Part shown: one piece after another, positions 1 to 5,414 of the stretch
How the letters are laid out: the number at the start of each line of letters is the position of its first letter
How positions within the stretch are numbered: position 1 is the stretch's first letter
NCBI GenBank assembly: GCA_020442095.1
Contig: JAGRKY010000117.1
Span: 1 to 5,414, forward strand
DNA length: 5,414 nucleotides
Source: Bauldia sp.
GTDB lineage: Bacteria > Pseudomonadota > Alphaproteobacteria > Rhizobiales > Kaistiaceae
Direction of reading: 5' to 3'
Translations under genes and position numbers: made by a program
The notes under the pieces: model-generated
Told to the model about the DNA's origin: nothing
What the model saw: only the letters and a program-made list of their open reading frames with translations
Database searches by the model: none

Positions 1-633
1 GGCGCGCTCGTCCATCACATGGGCAGGGCCGAGGAGTCCCACCATCAGGTGAAGCGGAATGTCGATGCCTGGACGCGGGTGATCGACAATGGCGGCCTCG
101 ACGCGATCCTGGTGACGACCTCGGGCTGCGGGACGACGGTCAAGGACTACGGCTTCATCCTGAGGAACGATCCCGCCTATGCCGACAAGGCGGCGGCGGT
201 TTCGGCGCTGGCGAAGGACATCTCCGAATATCTCGACATCCTCGGCCTCGGCGAGCCGGCCAAAGCGAGCGGCCTGACCGTCGCCTATCACGCCGCCTGT
301 TCGCTGCAACACGGCCAGCAGGTGACGGCGGCGCCGAAGGCGCTTCTCCAGAAGGCCGGCTTCGTCGTCAAGGAGCCGGCCGAAAGCCACATCTGCTGCG
401 GCTCGGCCGGGACCTATAACCTGCTGCAGCCGGAGCTCGCCGGCCGGCTTCGCGACCGCAAGGTCGGCAACATCGAGGCGACGGCGCCGCAGCTCGTCGC
501 CGCCGGCAATATCGGCTGCATCACCCAGATCGGCTCGGGCACCGACCTGCCGGTGGTCCATACGGTCGAGCTGCTCGACTGGGCCCATGGCGGGCCGCGG
601 CCCGAGAAACTCTCGGCCCTCGGGCCGGAATAG
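1..633 (+). CDS. glcF: Glycolate oxidase iron-sulfur subunit GlcF (C-terminal part, 5' end outside window)
   Basis: This is the electron-transfer subunit of the GlcDEF glycolate oxidase, which oxidises glycolate to glyoxylate and passes electrons towards the respiratory chain. The reading frame is open from base 1 (GALVHHMGR), so the ATG at 19 is internal. About 210 residues are present, roughly the last half of a ~400-430 residue family. What is visible is the end of one cysteine-rich CCG domain (SGCGTTVKDYG, Cys codon at 127-129) and a full second one: the Cys of AACSLQHG at 298-300, the pair in SHICCGSAGTYN at 394-399, and the Cys of NIGCITQI at 517-519. These blocks match E. coli GlcF closely as I recall it (SHLCCGSAGTYA, NIGCQTHL). 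The N-terminal 4Fe-4S ferredoxin domain would lie upstream, outside the window, probably after glcD and glcE. The gene ends with TAG, and the next gene starts 41 bp later on the same strand, so the two may be co-transcribed. Confidence 0.95.
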   Translation, partial: GALVHHMGRAEESHHQVKRNVDAWTRVIDNGGLDAILVTTSGCGTTVKDYGFILRNDPAYADKAAAVSALAKDISEYLDILGLGEPAKASGLTVAYHAACSLQHGQQVTAAPKALLQKAGFVVKEPAESHICCGSAGTYNLLQPELAGRLRDRKVGNIEATAPQLVAAGNIGCITQIGSGTDLPVVHTVELLDWAHGGPRPEKLSALGPE

Positions 634-662
634 CCGGAAACATCAGCGACGGATTCGCAACC

Positions 663-668
663 AGGAGA
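663..668 (+). promoter_or_regulatory. Ribosome binding site for the DUF1479 gene
   Basis: AGGAGA lies 6 nt before the ATG at 675. It favours that ATG over the second in-frame ATG at 687, although the two starts differ by only four residues. No promoter is evident in the 41-bp gap, which fits read-through from glcF. Confidence 0.7.
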
Positions 669-674
669 CCGACA

Positions 675-1934
675 ATGCCCCCCATCATGACGACGCCGGT
701 CCCGGACGATCTCGCGGCGACGATCCGCGACACCAAGCAACAGCTCAAGGGGCAGGTCGGCGATGTCGCCGCGGTGATGGTCGAGGTCGAGGCGGCGATG
801 CGCGAGGAGGTCGCGGAGATCGTCGCGGCGCGGGAGGCGGGCGAGGAGGTCTTTCCGGTCATCGCCTTCGAGGACATCGCGGCGGGCACCGTGCCGGAGG
901 AAAAGATCGCCGCGGTCCGGCAACGCGGCTGCGCCGTGGTCAGGGGCACCTTCGGCCGCGCGGAGGCCGAGGGCTGGGACCGCGACATCGCCAACTATCT
1001 CGAGACCAACCGCTTCGCCGAGACCTATCGCGGACCCGCCGACCAGGTCTTTGCCGGCCTCGCCTCGAGCAAGCCGCAGATCTATCCGATCTACTGGTCG
1101 AAGCCGCAGGTCCAGGCGCGCCAGGACGAGCGCATGGTCGCGGTGCGATCCTTCCTCAACGCCTTCTGGAAGACCGAGTCGCAGGGCGAGGTGTGGTTCG
1201 ACCCGAACCGCGACACCGGCTATCCCGACCGCATCCGCCGGCGCGAGCCGGGCTCCTCGTCGCGCGGTCTCTCGCCGCATACCGATTCCGGATCGATCGA
1301 GCGCTGGCTGCTGCCCGGCTACCAGCAGGCCTTCGGCAAGATCTTCGCCGGCGAATGGCGCGACTACGATCCGTGGGACGCGGCCTATCGCACCTCCGTC
1401 CATGAATTCGAGTCGGAGGCCGGCTGCTCAGTGTTCCGCACCTTCCAGGGCTGGACGGCGCTGTCGGAGATGCAGCCCGAGGACGGCGTGCTGCATGTCG
1501 TGCCGATCCCGCATGCCATGTCGCATCTCCTGCTGCGGGCGCTCCAGGACGACGTCGCGGCGGACGATCTCTGCGGCGCGGCCAACGGCCAGTCGCTGCC
1601 GATCAACGAGCGCCACCACGCGACCTTGCTGCCGGCGCTGACGCCGATCCCGGCGATCGAGCCCGGCGACACCGTCTGGTGGCACAGCGACGTGATCCAT
1701 TCGGTCGCCGAGGTCAGCGCCCAGGAGCGCTGGGGCAACGTCATGTATATTCCGGTCAGCCCGTGGTGCGAGAAGAACGCCGCCTATGCCGAGGATTGCG
1801 GCCGGGCGTTCCTTCGCGGCGCCAGCCCGAGCGACTTCGTCGCCGAGGACTACGAGGTCGACTGGGTCGGCCGGGCGACGATCGACGACCTGACGCCGAC
1901 CGGGCGGAAGCAATACGGCCTCGAGCCGTGGTGA
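675..1934 (+). CDS. DUF1479 family protein (YbiU-like), putative Fe(II)/2-oxoglutarate-dependent oxygenase
   Basis: The protein has 419 residues, close to the roughly 420 of E. coli YbiU. I recognise the DUF1479 family from its general pattern: KPQIYPIYWSKPQ around 133-145, the block WFDPNRDTGYPDRIRRREPG at 174-193, RGLSPHTDSGSIERW at 197-211, and a C-terminal IPVSPWCEKNAAY. The family has a jelly-roll fold related to 2-oxoglutarate dioxygenases. The expected metal ligands are visible: His202 and Asp204 in SPHTDSG, and a distal His in GDTVWWHSDVIHSVAE, most likely His342 (His337 is the alternative). Arg352, ten residues after His342, fits the usual 2-oxoglutarate-binding arginine. The first ~55 residues are charged and probably helical. 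There is no signal peptide, so it should be cytoplasmic. The substrate is unknown. The gene follows glcF by 41 bp, which suggests co-transcription, but no sequence feature links it to glycolate. The family call is firm; the oxygenase activity is inferred. Confidence 0.9.
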   Translation: MPPIMTTPVPDDLAATIRDTKQQLKGQVGDVAAVMVEVEAAMREEVAEIVAAREAGEEVFPVIAFEDIAAGTVPEEKIAAVRQRGCAVVRGTFGRAEAEGWDRDIANYLETNRFAETYRGPADQVFAGLASSKPQIYPIYWSKPQVQARQDERMVAVRSFLNAFWKTESQGEVWFDPNRDTGYPDRIRRREPGSSSRGLSPHTDSGSIERWLLPGYQQAFGKIFAGEWRDYDPWDAAYRTSVHEFESEAGCSVFRTFQGWTALSEMQPEDGVLHVVPIPHAMSHLLLRALQDDVAADDLCGAANGQSLPINERHHATLLPALTPIPAIEPGDTVWWHSDVIHSVAEVSAQERWGNVMYIPVSPWCEKNAAYAEDCGRAFLRGASPSDFVAEDYEVDWVGRATIDDLTPTGRKQYGLEPW

Positions 1935-2025
1935 CGGGAGCGGGCCACGGATAATCCGGAAATCCGCCTCATTCCGCCGCCAAGCCAGCAATGCTGCCAC
2001 ATTTCCCGGCAGGCGTTACGCAATC

Positions 2026-2062
2026 CCGTGACCTGGCCCGTGACCCGGCCCCGTGACCCGGC
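2026..2062 (+). repeat. Three direct copies of the 12-mer CCGTGACCYGGC
   Basis: Copies begin at 2026 (CCGTGACCTGGC), 2038 and 2051 (both CCGTGACCCGGC). They are spaced 12 and 13 bp apart and differ at a single base. They lie about 90-125 bp before the transporter start, where a regulator could bind in tandem. They could equally be a small slipped-strand tandem duplication in GC-rich spacer DNA. No known operator is recognised. Confidence 0.7.
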
Positions 2063-2137
2063 ATTGCGGCCGGATTGTCATTGGCTCATCGTGCTCCGGC
2101 CGTCCCCGGCCGGCGGCAGCCATTCACCCGCATCCAT

Positions 2138-2141
2138 GAGG
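2138..2141 (+). promoter_or_regulatory. Ribosome binding site that decides the sbmA start
   Basis: GAGG (within TGAGG) lies 8 nt before the GTG at 2150. This supports GTG as the start rather than the upstream in-frame TTG at 2075. Confidence 0.6.
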
Positions 2142-2149
2142 CGCGCGCA

Positions 2150-3424
2150 GTGTTCTCGTCCTTCTTTCCAAGGCCAAGGGCCTTCTTCCTGTCCGCCATC
2201 GCCTGGGCTGCCGTCTGCATGGCGGGCTGGTATCTCTTCGCCCGCGATCTCGGTCCGTCGCTGAGCCTCGGCGACATCGTCGGCTACGGCTACCCGGTGG
2301 CGCTGCCGGATGGCGCCGACGATGCGGCGCGGGCGGCCTTCGCCTCGCAAAGCGGCTTCGCCGCCGATCTCTGGGTCTACCAGTACATGATCGTCTGCTC
2401 GGCGATCTTCTGCCTCTTCTGGGCATGGGCGTCGCCGCACCGCTGGTACTGGTGGTCGGTGGTCGCCTCGGCGGTGATCATTTTCGTCACCTGGTTCCAG
2501 GTCCAGGTCGACGTGATGATCAACGACTGGTTCGGCCGCTTCTACGACATGGTCCAGGCGTCGCTGGCGAAGGCCAATTCGGTCGACCAGGGCGCCTTCT
2601 ACGGGGAGCTCGGAACCTTCGCCGGGATCGCGCTGGTGGCGATCACGGTGGCGGTGCTGACGCGCTTCCTCGTCAGCCACTTCATCTTCCGCTGGCGGAC
2701 GGCGATGAACGAATATTACGTCGCCAACTGGCCGAGGCTCCGCAACATCGAAGGCGCCTCGCAGCGCGTCCAGGAAGACACGATGCGCTTCGCCTCGGTG
2801 ATGGAGGGCCTCGGCATCGCGCTGATCGATTCGGTGATGACGCTGCTCGCCTTCCTGCCGATTCTCTGGGGGCTGTCGGTCCACGTCAAGGAACTGCCGA
2901 TCGTCGGCGAGGTGCCGCAGGCGCTGGTGATCGTCGCCATCACCTGGGCGGTCTTCGGCACCGGCCTCCTGGCGCTCGCGGGCATCAAGCTGCCGGGGCT
3001 CGAATTCCGTAACCAGCGGGTCGAGGCCGCCTACCGCAAGGAGCTGGTCTTCGGCGAGGACCACGCCGACCGGGCCCAGCCGCCGACCCTTGCCGACCTC
3101 TACAGCCACGTCCGGAGGAACTACTTCCGCCTCTATTTCAACTATCTCTATTTCAACGTCGTCCGCTACGCCTACCTGCAGGCGGGCGTGCTGGTGCCCT
3201 ATGTCGCGCTCGCGCCGACCATCCTGAGCGCCGGCTTCACCCTCGGCGTGATGCAGCAGATCATCCGCGCCTTCGGCCGCGTCCAGGACTCGTTCCAGTT
3301 CCTCGTCAATTCCTGGACGACGATCGTCGAGCTGCTGTCGATCTACAAGCGCCTCAAGGCCTTCGAGGCGACGCTGGACGACACGCCGCTGGGCGACATC
3401 GAGAAGGAGGCGATGCCGGCCTGA
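2150..3424 (+). CDS. sbmA: SbmA/BacA family peptide antibiotic transporter
   Basis: This is an inner-membrane, proton-driven importer family that takes up peptides such as microcins and proline-rich or NCR antimicrobial peptides. In rhizobia and Brucella, BacA is needed for host association and affects very-long-chain fatty acid lipids. From the GTG at 2150 the protein is 424 residues. Its first residues, (M)FSSFFPRPRAFFLSA, align with E. coli SbmA MFKSFFPKPGTFFLSA as I recall it, which sets the start. Further family blocks are SPHRWYWWSVVASAVIIFVTW (95-115), FVSH[..]FRWRTAMNEYY around 173-190, IEGASQRVQEDTMRFAS (200-216), GIKLPGLEFRNQRVEAAYRK (278-297), RRNYFRLYFNYLYFN (322-336) and SFQFLVNSWTTIVELLSIYK (381-400). 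About eight membrane segments are visible, near 11-31, 78-95, 100-120, 155-178, 221-241, 257-279, 333-350 and 352-370. The first external loop is about 16 residues longer than in E. coli SbmA. There is no ATPase domain, so this is the BacA type and not an ABC fusion. Confidence 0.95.
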   Translation: MFSSFFPRPRAFFLSAIAWAAVCMAGWYLFARDLGPSLSLGDIVGYGYPVALPDGADDAARAAFASQSGFAADLWVYQYMIVCSAIFCLFWAWASPHRWYWWSVVASAVIIFVTWFQVQVDVMINDWFGRFYDMVQASLAKANSVDQGAFYGELGTFAGIALVAITVAVLTRFLVSHFIFRWRTAMNEYYVANWPRLRNIEGASQRVQEDTMRFASVMEGLGIALIDSVMTLLAFLPILWGLSVHVKELPIVGEVPQALVIVAITWAVFGTGLLALAGIKLPGLEFRNQRVEAAYRKELVFGEDHADRAQPPTLADLYSHVRRNYFRLYFNYLYFNVVRYAYLQAGVLVPYVALAPTILSAGFTLGVMQQIIRAFGRVQDSFQFLVNSWTTIVELLSIYKRLKAFEATLDDTPLGDIEKEAMPA

Positions 3425-3431
3425 GGCCGGC
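3415..3431. terminator. Palindrome between convergent genes, possible terminator
   Basis: GCCGGCC (3415-3421) and GGCCGGC (3425-3431) form a perfect 7-bp GC-only stem. The three-base loop is the TGA stop codon of sbmA. The minus-strand gene ends at 3432, immediately next to it. The position between convergent genes is what a bidirectional terminator would occupy. Only a weak pyrimidine stretch (TCACTTCTT) follows on the plus strand and no T run on the minus strand, so efficient intrinsic termination is uncertain. Confidence 0.45.
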
Positions 3432-4628
3432 TCACTTCTTCGACAGCGGCGCGTGGTCGGGAGCGAGGAGCGAGGCGATTTCGGTCCATAGGACCTCGTG
3501 CGGCCGCGCATTATCCGGCGTCTTGCCGCCGGACGTTGCGGCGACGGCGATCGCGATGCCGCGCTCCGGCAAGGTGGCAAAAGCGGCCGAATAGCCGGCG
3601 AACATCGGGTTCTGCATCACCCAGCCGTTGTTCACCACCAGCCCCATCGCGTAGTAGACGGTGTCGTTGAAGGGCTTCATGCCCGCCGTCTCGGGACCGA
3701 GCTGGAGCGCGTGCGAGGCCTCGGAAAGCAGGCTGCCGGTGCCGATCGCGACGCCGGTCGCCATGAGGTCGTCGATGTCGGTAGTCATGATCGCGCCCTT
3801 GGCCAGCGTCCAGGACGGGTTCCAGTAGGTCGAATCCTCGACCATGCCGCGTTCGCCGGTATAGGCCTGAAGCACCGGCTGCTGGATGACCGGCGTATCC
3901 TCGCTCTTCGTGTCTTCCAGCCCGAGCGGATCGAGGACATAGGTCCTGATCAGCTCCGCCGTCGGCTTGCCGGTGGCCCTGGCGAGGATCTCGCCGAGGA
4001 TGACGAAATTGGTATGGGCATAGGCGAAGCAGGTGCCGGGATCGCAGACCATCGGCTGCGACAGACCGATGTCGATCAGTTCGCCGGGGCCGTACTGCCG
4101 GAACGGGTCCTCGTAGAGCGGCAGGTAGTCGAGATTGACGTAGTCGGCATAGCCTGAGGTGGTGGTGATCAGCATCCTCAGCGTCACCGCGTCCGCCTTC
4201 GGCCAGTCGGGGAACCACTTCGACACCGTGTCGTCGAGGCTGAGGGTGCCTTCCTCGACGAGCCGGAGCAGCACCGTCGAGAGGTAGGCCATCGCCACCG
4301 AGCCGTTGCGGAAGTGCATCTCGGGCGTCGCCGGGATGCCGGCCATCGAGGTGCCGAAGGCCTTGCGGATGATCTGCGTGTCGCCGACCCGGACATTGAC
4401 GATCACCGCCGTCAGGTGGAAGTCCTCCATCGCCTTTTCGACGATGAAGCCGACATCGCCAGCGAGCATGTCGACACTGCCGCAATCGTCGCCGATCGGG
4501 ATCGTGCCGTCGGTGCACCCGGTTGCGGCGAAGGCCGGCGTCACCGTCATCGCGGCGGCGGCGAGGGTCATTCCGAGAGCAAGGCCCGCGATCCGGGACC
4601 CTCCACTGGCATGGAATGGCTGGATCAT
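3432..4628 (-). CDS. Secreted serine hydrolase-fold protein (beta-lactamase class C/PBP family) with altered catalytic motifs
   Basis: The ATG at 4628 gives 398 residues and has a good Shine-Dalgarno site; an in-frame TTG at 4703 has no such support and would spoil the signal peptide. Residues 1-34 look like a Sec signal peptide: Arg12, a hydrophobic core at 13-31 and probable cleavage after AFA34. The mature part has the class C beta-lactamase/DD-peptidase (PF00144) pattern: HFRNGSVAMAYLSTVLLRLV around 105-124, EEGTLSLDDTVSKWFPDWP (125-143), VTLRMLITTTSGYADY (148-163), FAYAHTNFVILGEILARATG (201-220) and VLDPLGLEDT (231-240). Against the family, the usual S-x-x-K reads S110-V-A-M113, so the lysine is missing. 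Y-S-N reads Y203-A-H205. The C-terminal H-x-G stretch reads MFAGYSAAF at 342-350. Cys38/Cys49 and Cys195/Cys200 could form disulfides in the periplasm. The substrate is unknown, and beta-lactamase activity should not be assumed. The gene converges on sbmA with 7 bp between stop codons and diverges from aceB. Confidence 0.88.
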   Translation of the reverse strand: MIQPFHASGGSRIAGLALGMTLAAAAMTVTPAFAATGCTDGTIPIGDDCGSVDMLAGDVGFIVEKAMEDFHLTAVIVNVRVGDTQIIRKAFGTSMAGIPATPEMHFRNGSVAMAYLSTVLLRLVEEGTLSLDDTVSKWFPDWPKADAVTLRMLITTTSGYADYVNLDYLPLYEDPFRQYGPGELIDIGLSQPMVCDPGTCFAYAHTNFVILGEILARATGKPTAELIRTYVLDPLGLEDTKSEDTPVIQQPVLQAYTGERGMVEDSTYWNPSWTLAKGAIMTTDIDDLMATGVAIGTGSLLSEASHALQLGPETAGMKPFNDTVYYAMGLVVNNGWVMQNPMFAGYSAAFATLPERGIAIAVAATSGGKTPDNARPHEVLWTEIASLLAPDHAPLSKK

Positions 4629-4635
4629 GCGAAAA

Positions 4636-4641
4636 CTCCCC
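4636..4641 (-). promoter_or_regulatory. Ribosome binding site for the serine hydrolase gene
   Basis: Read on the minus strand, GGGGAG lies 7 nt before the ATG at 4628, which fixes that start. The site is part of a small palindrome CTCCC-C-GGGAG (4636-4646). Confidence 0.65.
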
Positions 4642-4740
4642 GGGAGATGCTGAAAATCAGGGCGATTGGCTGGTGGAGGCGGGCATCCGCCTGTGTCATA
4701 CAAGGCCGCCAGGGTTTAACGCGTTGTGAAGAACAGAGAC

Positions 4741-4752
4741 GGAGTGGGGTGA
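4741..4752 (+). promoter_or_regulatory. Ribosome binding site for aceB
   Basis: GGAG at 4741-4744 lies 9 nt before the ATG at 4754, and a second purine-rich stretch GGGGTGA follows at 4746-4752, closer to the start. The first is the more normally spaced site. Confidence 0.55.
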
Positions 4753-4753
4753 A

Positions 4754-5414
4754 ATGTCGGTCGAGGAAGCTGCAGGGATCACGGTTCCCGGTGTCGAGAT
4801 TCGGGGGGCGTGGGGCGATCGCTACGGGGAAGTGCTGAACGACGAGACGCTGGCGTTCCTCGCCGATCTCCATCGCCGTTTCGATACCACCCGCCAGAAG
4901 CTGCTGAAGCGCCGCGAGGAGCGCCAGAAGGCCCTCGATGCCGGCGGCCTGCCGAACTTCCTCGATGACACGAAGCACGTTCGCGACGGTGACTGGAAGG
5001 TGTCGCCGATCCCCGCCGACCTGCTCGACCGCCGCGTCGAGATCACCGGTCCGGTCGACCGCAAGATGATCATCAACGCGCTGAATTCCGGCGCCAAGGT
5101 GTTCATGGCGGATTTCGAGGACGCGACTTCGCCGACCTGGGCGAACCAGATCGAGGGCCAGATCAACCTCAAGGATCGCTGGGACGGCAAGATCGACTTC
5201 ACCGACCCGGCGAGCGGCAAGGAATACAAGCTGACCGACAAGCCGGCGGTGCTGCTGGTCCGCCCGCGCGGCTGGCACCTGCCGGAAGACCATCTTTATG
5301 TCGACGGCCAGCCGATGTCCGGCGCGCTGTTCGACTTCGGCCTCTATTTCTTCCTCAACGCCAAGAAGGCGCTGGCGCAGGGCAGTGGTCCGTATTTCTA
5401 CCTGCCCAAGATGG
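4754..5414 (+). CDS. aceB: Malate synthase A (N-terminal part, 3' end outside window)
   Basis: The enzyme condenses glyoxylate with acetyl-CoA to give malate and CoA, the second step of the glyoxylate bypass and the sink for glyoxylate from glycolate oxidation. It is cytoplasmic. The frame is open from the ATG at 4754 to the window end, giving 220 residues of a family of about 530. It matches E. coli AceB, as I recall it, in order: [20 protein letters not shown] (64-83), [20 protein letters not shown] (92-111), [16 protein letters not shown] (114-129), GQINLKDRW (135-143), [12 protein letters not shown] (169-180) and [14 protein letters not shown] with [11 protein letters not shown] at the end. 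Arg170 of VRPRG aligns with the catalytic Arg166 of E. coli AceB. The catalytic aspartate lies beyond the window. The colinear match with AceB indicates isoform A; malate synthase G is much longer (about 720 residues) and has an extra inserted domain. The gene diverges from the serine hydrolase gene. Confidence 0.95.
   Translation, partial: MSVEEAAGITVPGVEIRGAWGDRYGEVLNDETLAFLADLHRRFDTTRQKLLKRREERQKALDAGGLPNFLDDTKHVRDGDWKVSPIPADLLDRRVEITGPVDRKMIINALNSGAKVFMADFEDATSPTWANQIEGQINLKDRWDGKIDFTDPASGKEYKLTDKPAVLLVRPRGWHLPEDHLYVDGQPMSGALFDFGLYFFLNAKKALAQGSGPYFYLPKM

Larger units (their letters stand above)
1935..2149. other. Intergenic spacer between the DUF1479 gene and sbmA
   Basis: This 215-bp stretch has no convincing gene. 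It holds a weak 5-bp inverted repeat at 1948-1966, with no T run after it, so it is a poor terminator candidate. It also holds a short palindrome CAGCA-A-TGCTG at 1986-1996, three 12-bp direct repeats at 2026-2062 and a 6-bp inverted repeat CCGGCC/GGCCGG at 2096-2113, just ahead of the transporter. An in-frame TTG at 2075 would extend the transporter by 25 residues, but homology and the Shine-Dalgarno site favour the GTG at 2150. A promoter for sbmA is expected here, but I cannot place confident -35/-10 boxes. Confidence 0.6.
4629..4753. promoter_or_regulatory. Divergent promoter region between the serine hydrolase gene and aceB
   Basis: This 125-bp spacer must carry the start signals of the minus-strand hydrolase gene and probably those of aceB. 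It contains an inverted repeat AGGCGG-GCAT-CCGCCT at 4677-4692 and an 8-bp palindrome AACGCGTT at 4718-4725 inside the only AT-richer patch (GTTTAACGCGTTGTGAA). Either could be an operator. No -35/-10 pair with correct spacing is convincing on either strand. Confidence 0.5.

Noticed and set aside
414..1403. A 329-codon minus-strand frame across the end of glcF and the DUF1479 gene
   Set aside because: It overlaps two well-supported plus-strand genes, has low-complexity composition, and shows no family resemblance.
1948..1966. Inverted repeat CGGAT/ATCCG after the DUF1479 stop as a terminator
   Set aside because: The stem is only 5 bp, the loop is 9 nt, and no T run follows.
2028..2264. A 78-codon plus-strand frame across the spacer and the sbmA start
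   Set aside because: It overlaps the sbmA coding start in another frame, is biased by the repeat composition, and has no Shine-Dalgarno support.
2078..3580. A 500-codon open frame on the minus strand, opposite sbmA
   Set aside because: Its translation is rich in R, D, E and H with no recognisable domain, as expected for an antisense shadow of a high-GC gene. The plus strand carries an unmistakable SbmA/BacA protein.
3498..4157. A plus-strand 219-codon frame inside the serine hydrolase gene
   Set aside because: It is a shadow frame: the opposite strand encodes a clear hydrolase-fold protein with signal peptide and ribosome binding site.
4629..4703. A TTG-started 25-residue N-terminal extension of the serine hydrolase
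   Set aside because: The ATG at 4628 has GGGGAG at 7 nt and begins a proper signal peptide. The extension (MYDTGGCPPPP...) would bury it.
4625..5293. A minus-strand 222-codon frame over aceB and its promoter
   Set aside because: The plus strand encodes malate synthase A over this stretch. The antisense product has no recognisable features.

Overview
The window is high-GC bacterial chromosome, with strong G/C at third codon positions and long antisense shadow frames. Its gene content points to an alphaproteobacterium, most likely of the Hyphomicrobiales (Rhizobiales) type: a BacA/SbmA peptide transporter, a GlcF-type glycolate oxidase subunit and compact gene spacing. The genus cannot be told from the sequence. 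I see no mobile element, CRISPR array, tRNA or rRNA, and nothing that suggests recent transfer.

Layout: (1) positions 1-633, plus strand, the C-terminal half of glycolate oxidase iron-sulfur subunit GlcF. (2) After a 41-bp gap, a complete DUF1479 (YbiU-like) protein at 675-1934, carrying a plausible Fe(II)/2-oxoglutarate dioxygenase H-x-D...H...R set. (3) A 215-bp spacer at 1935-2149 with three near-identical 12-bp direct repeats. (4) An SbmA/BacA peptide transporter, best started at a GTG at 2150 and ending at 3424. (5) A perfect palindrome whose loop is the transporter's stop codon, lying between convergent genes. (6) On the minus strand at 3432-4628, a secreted protein with the class C beta-lactamase/serine hydrolase fold, whose canonical catalytic lysine and two further motifs are replaced. 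(7) A 125-bp divergent promoter region. (8) From 4754 to the window end, plus strand, the N-terminal part of malate synthase A (AceB).

Metabolic reading: GlcF belongs to the complex that oxidises glycolate to glyoxylate, and malate synthase condenses glyoxylate with acetyl-CoA to malate. The window edges therefore carry two consecutive steps of C2 assimilation. Between them sit three genes with no obvious place in that pathway: a putative oxygenase, a peptide importer and a secreted hydrolase-fold protein. The region looks mostly like ordinary core/accessory chromosome. I do not see an evident new multi-gene system. The most unusual single item is the hydrolase-fold protein with the substituted active site.
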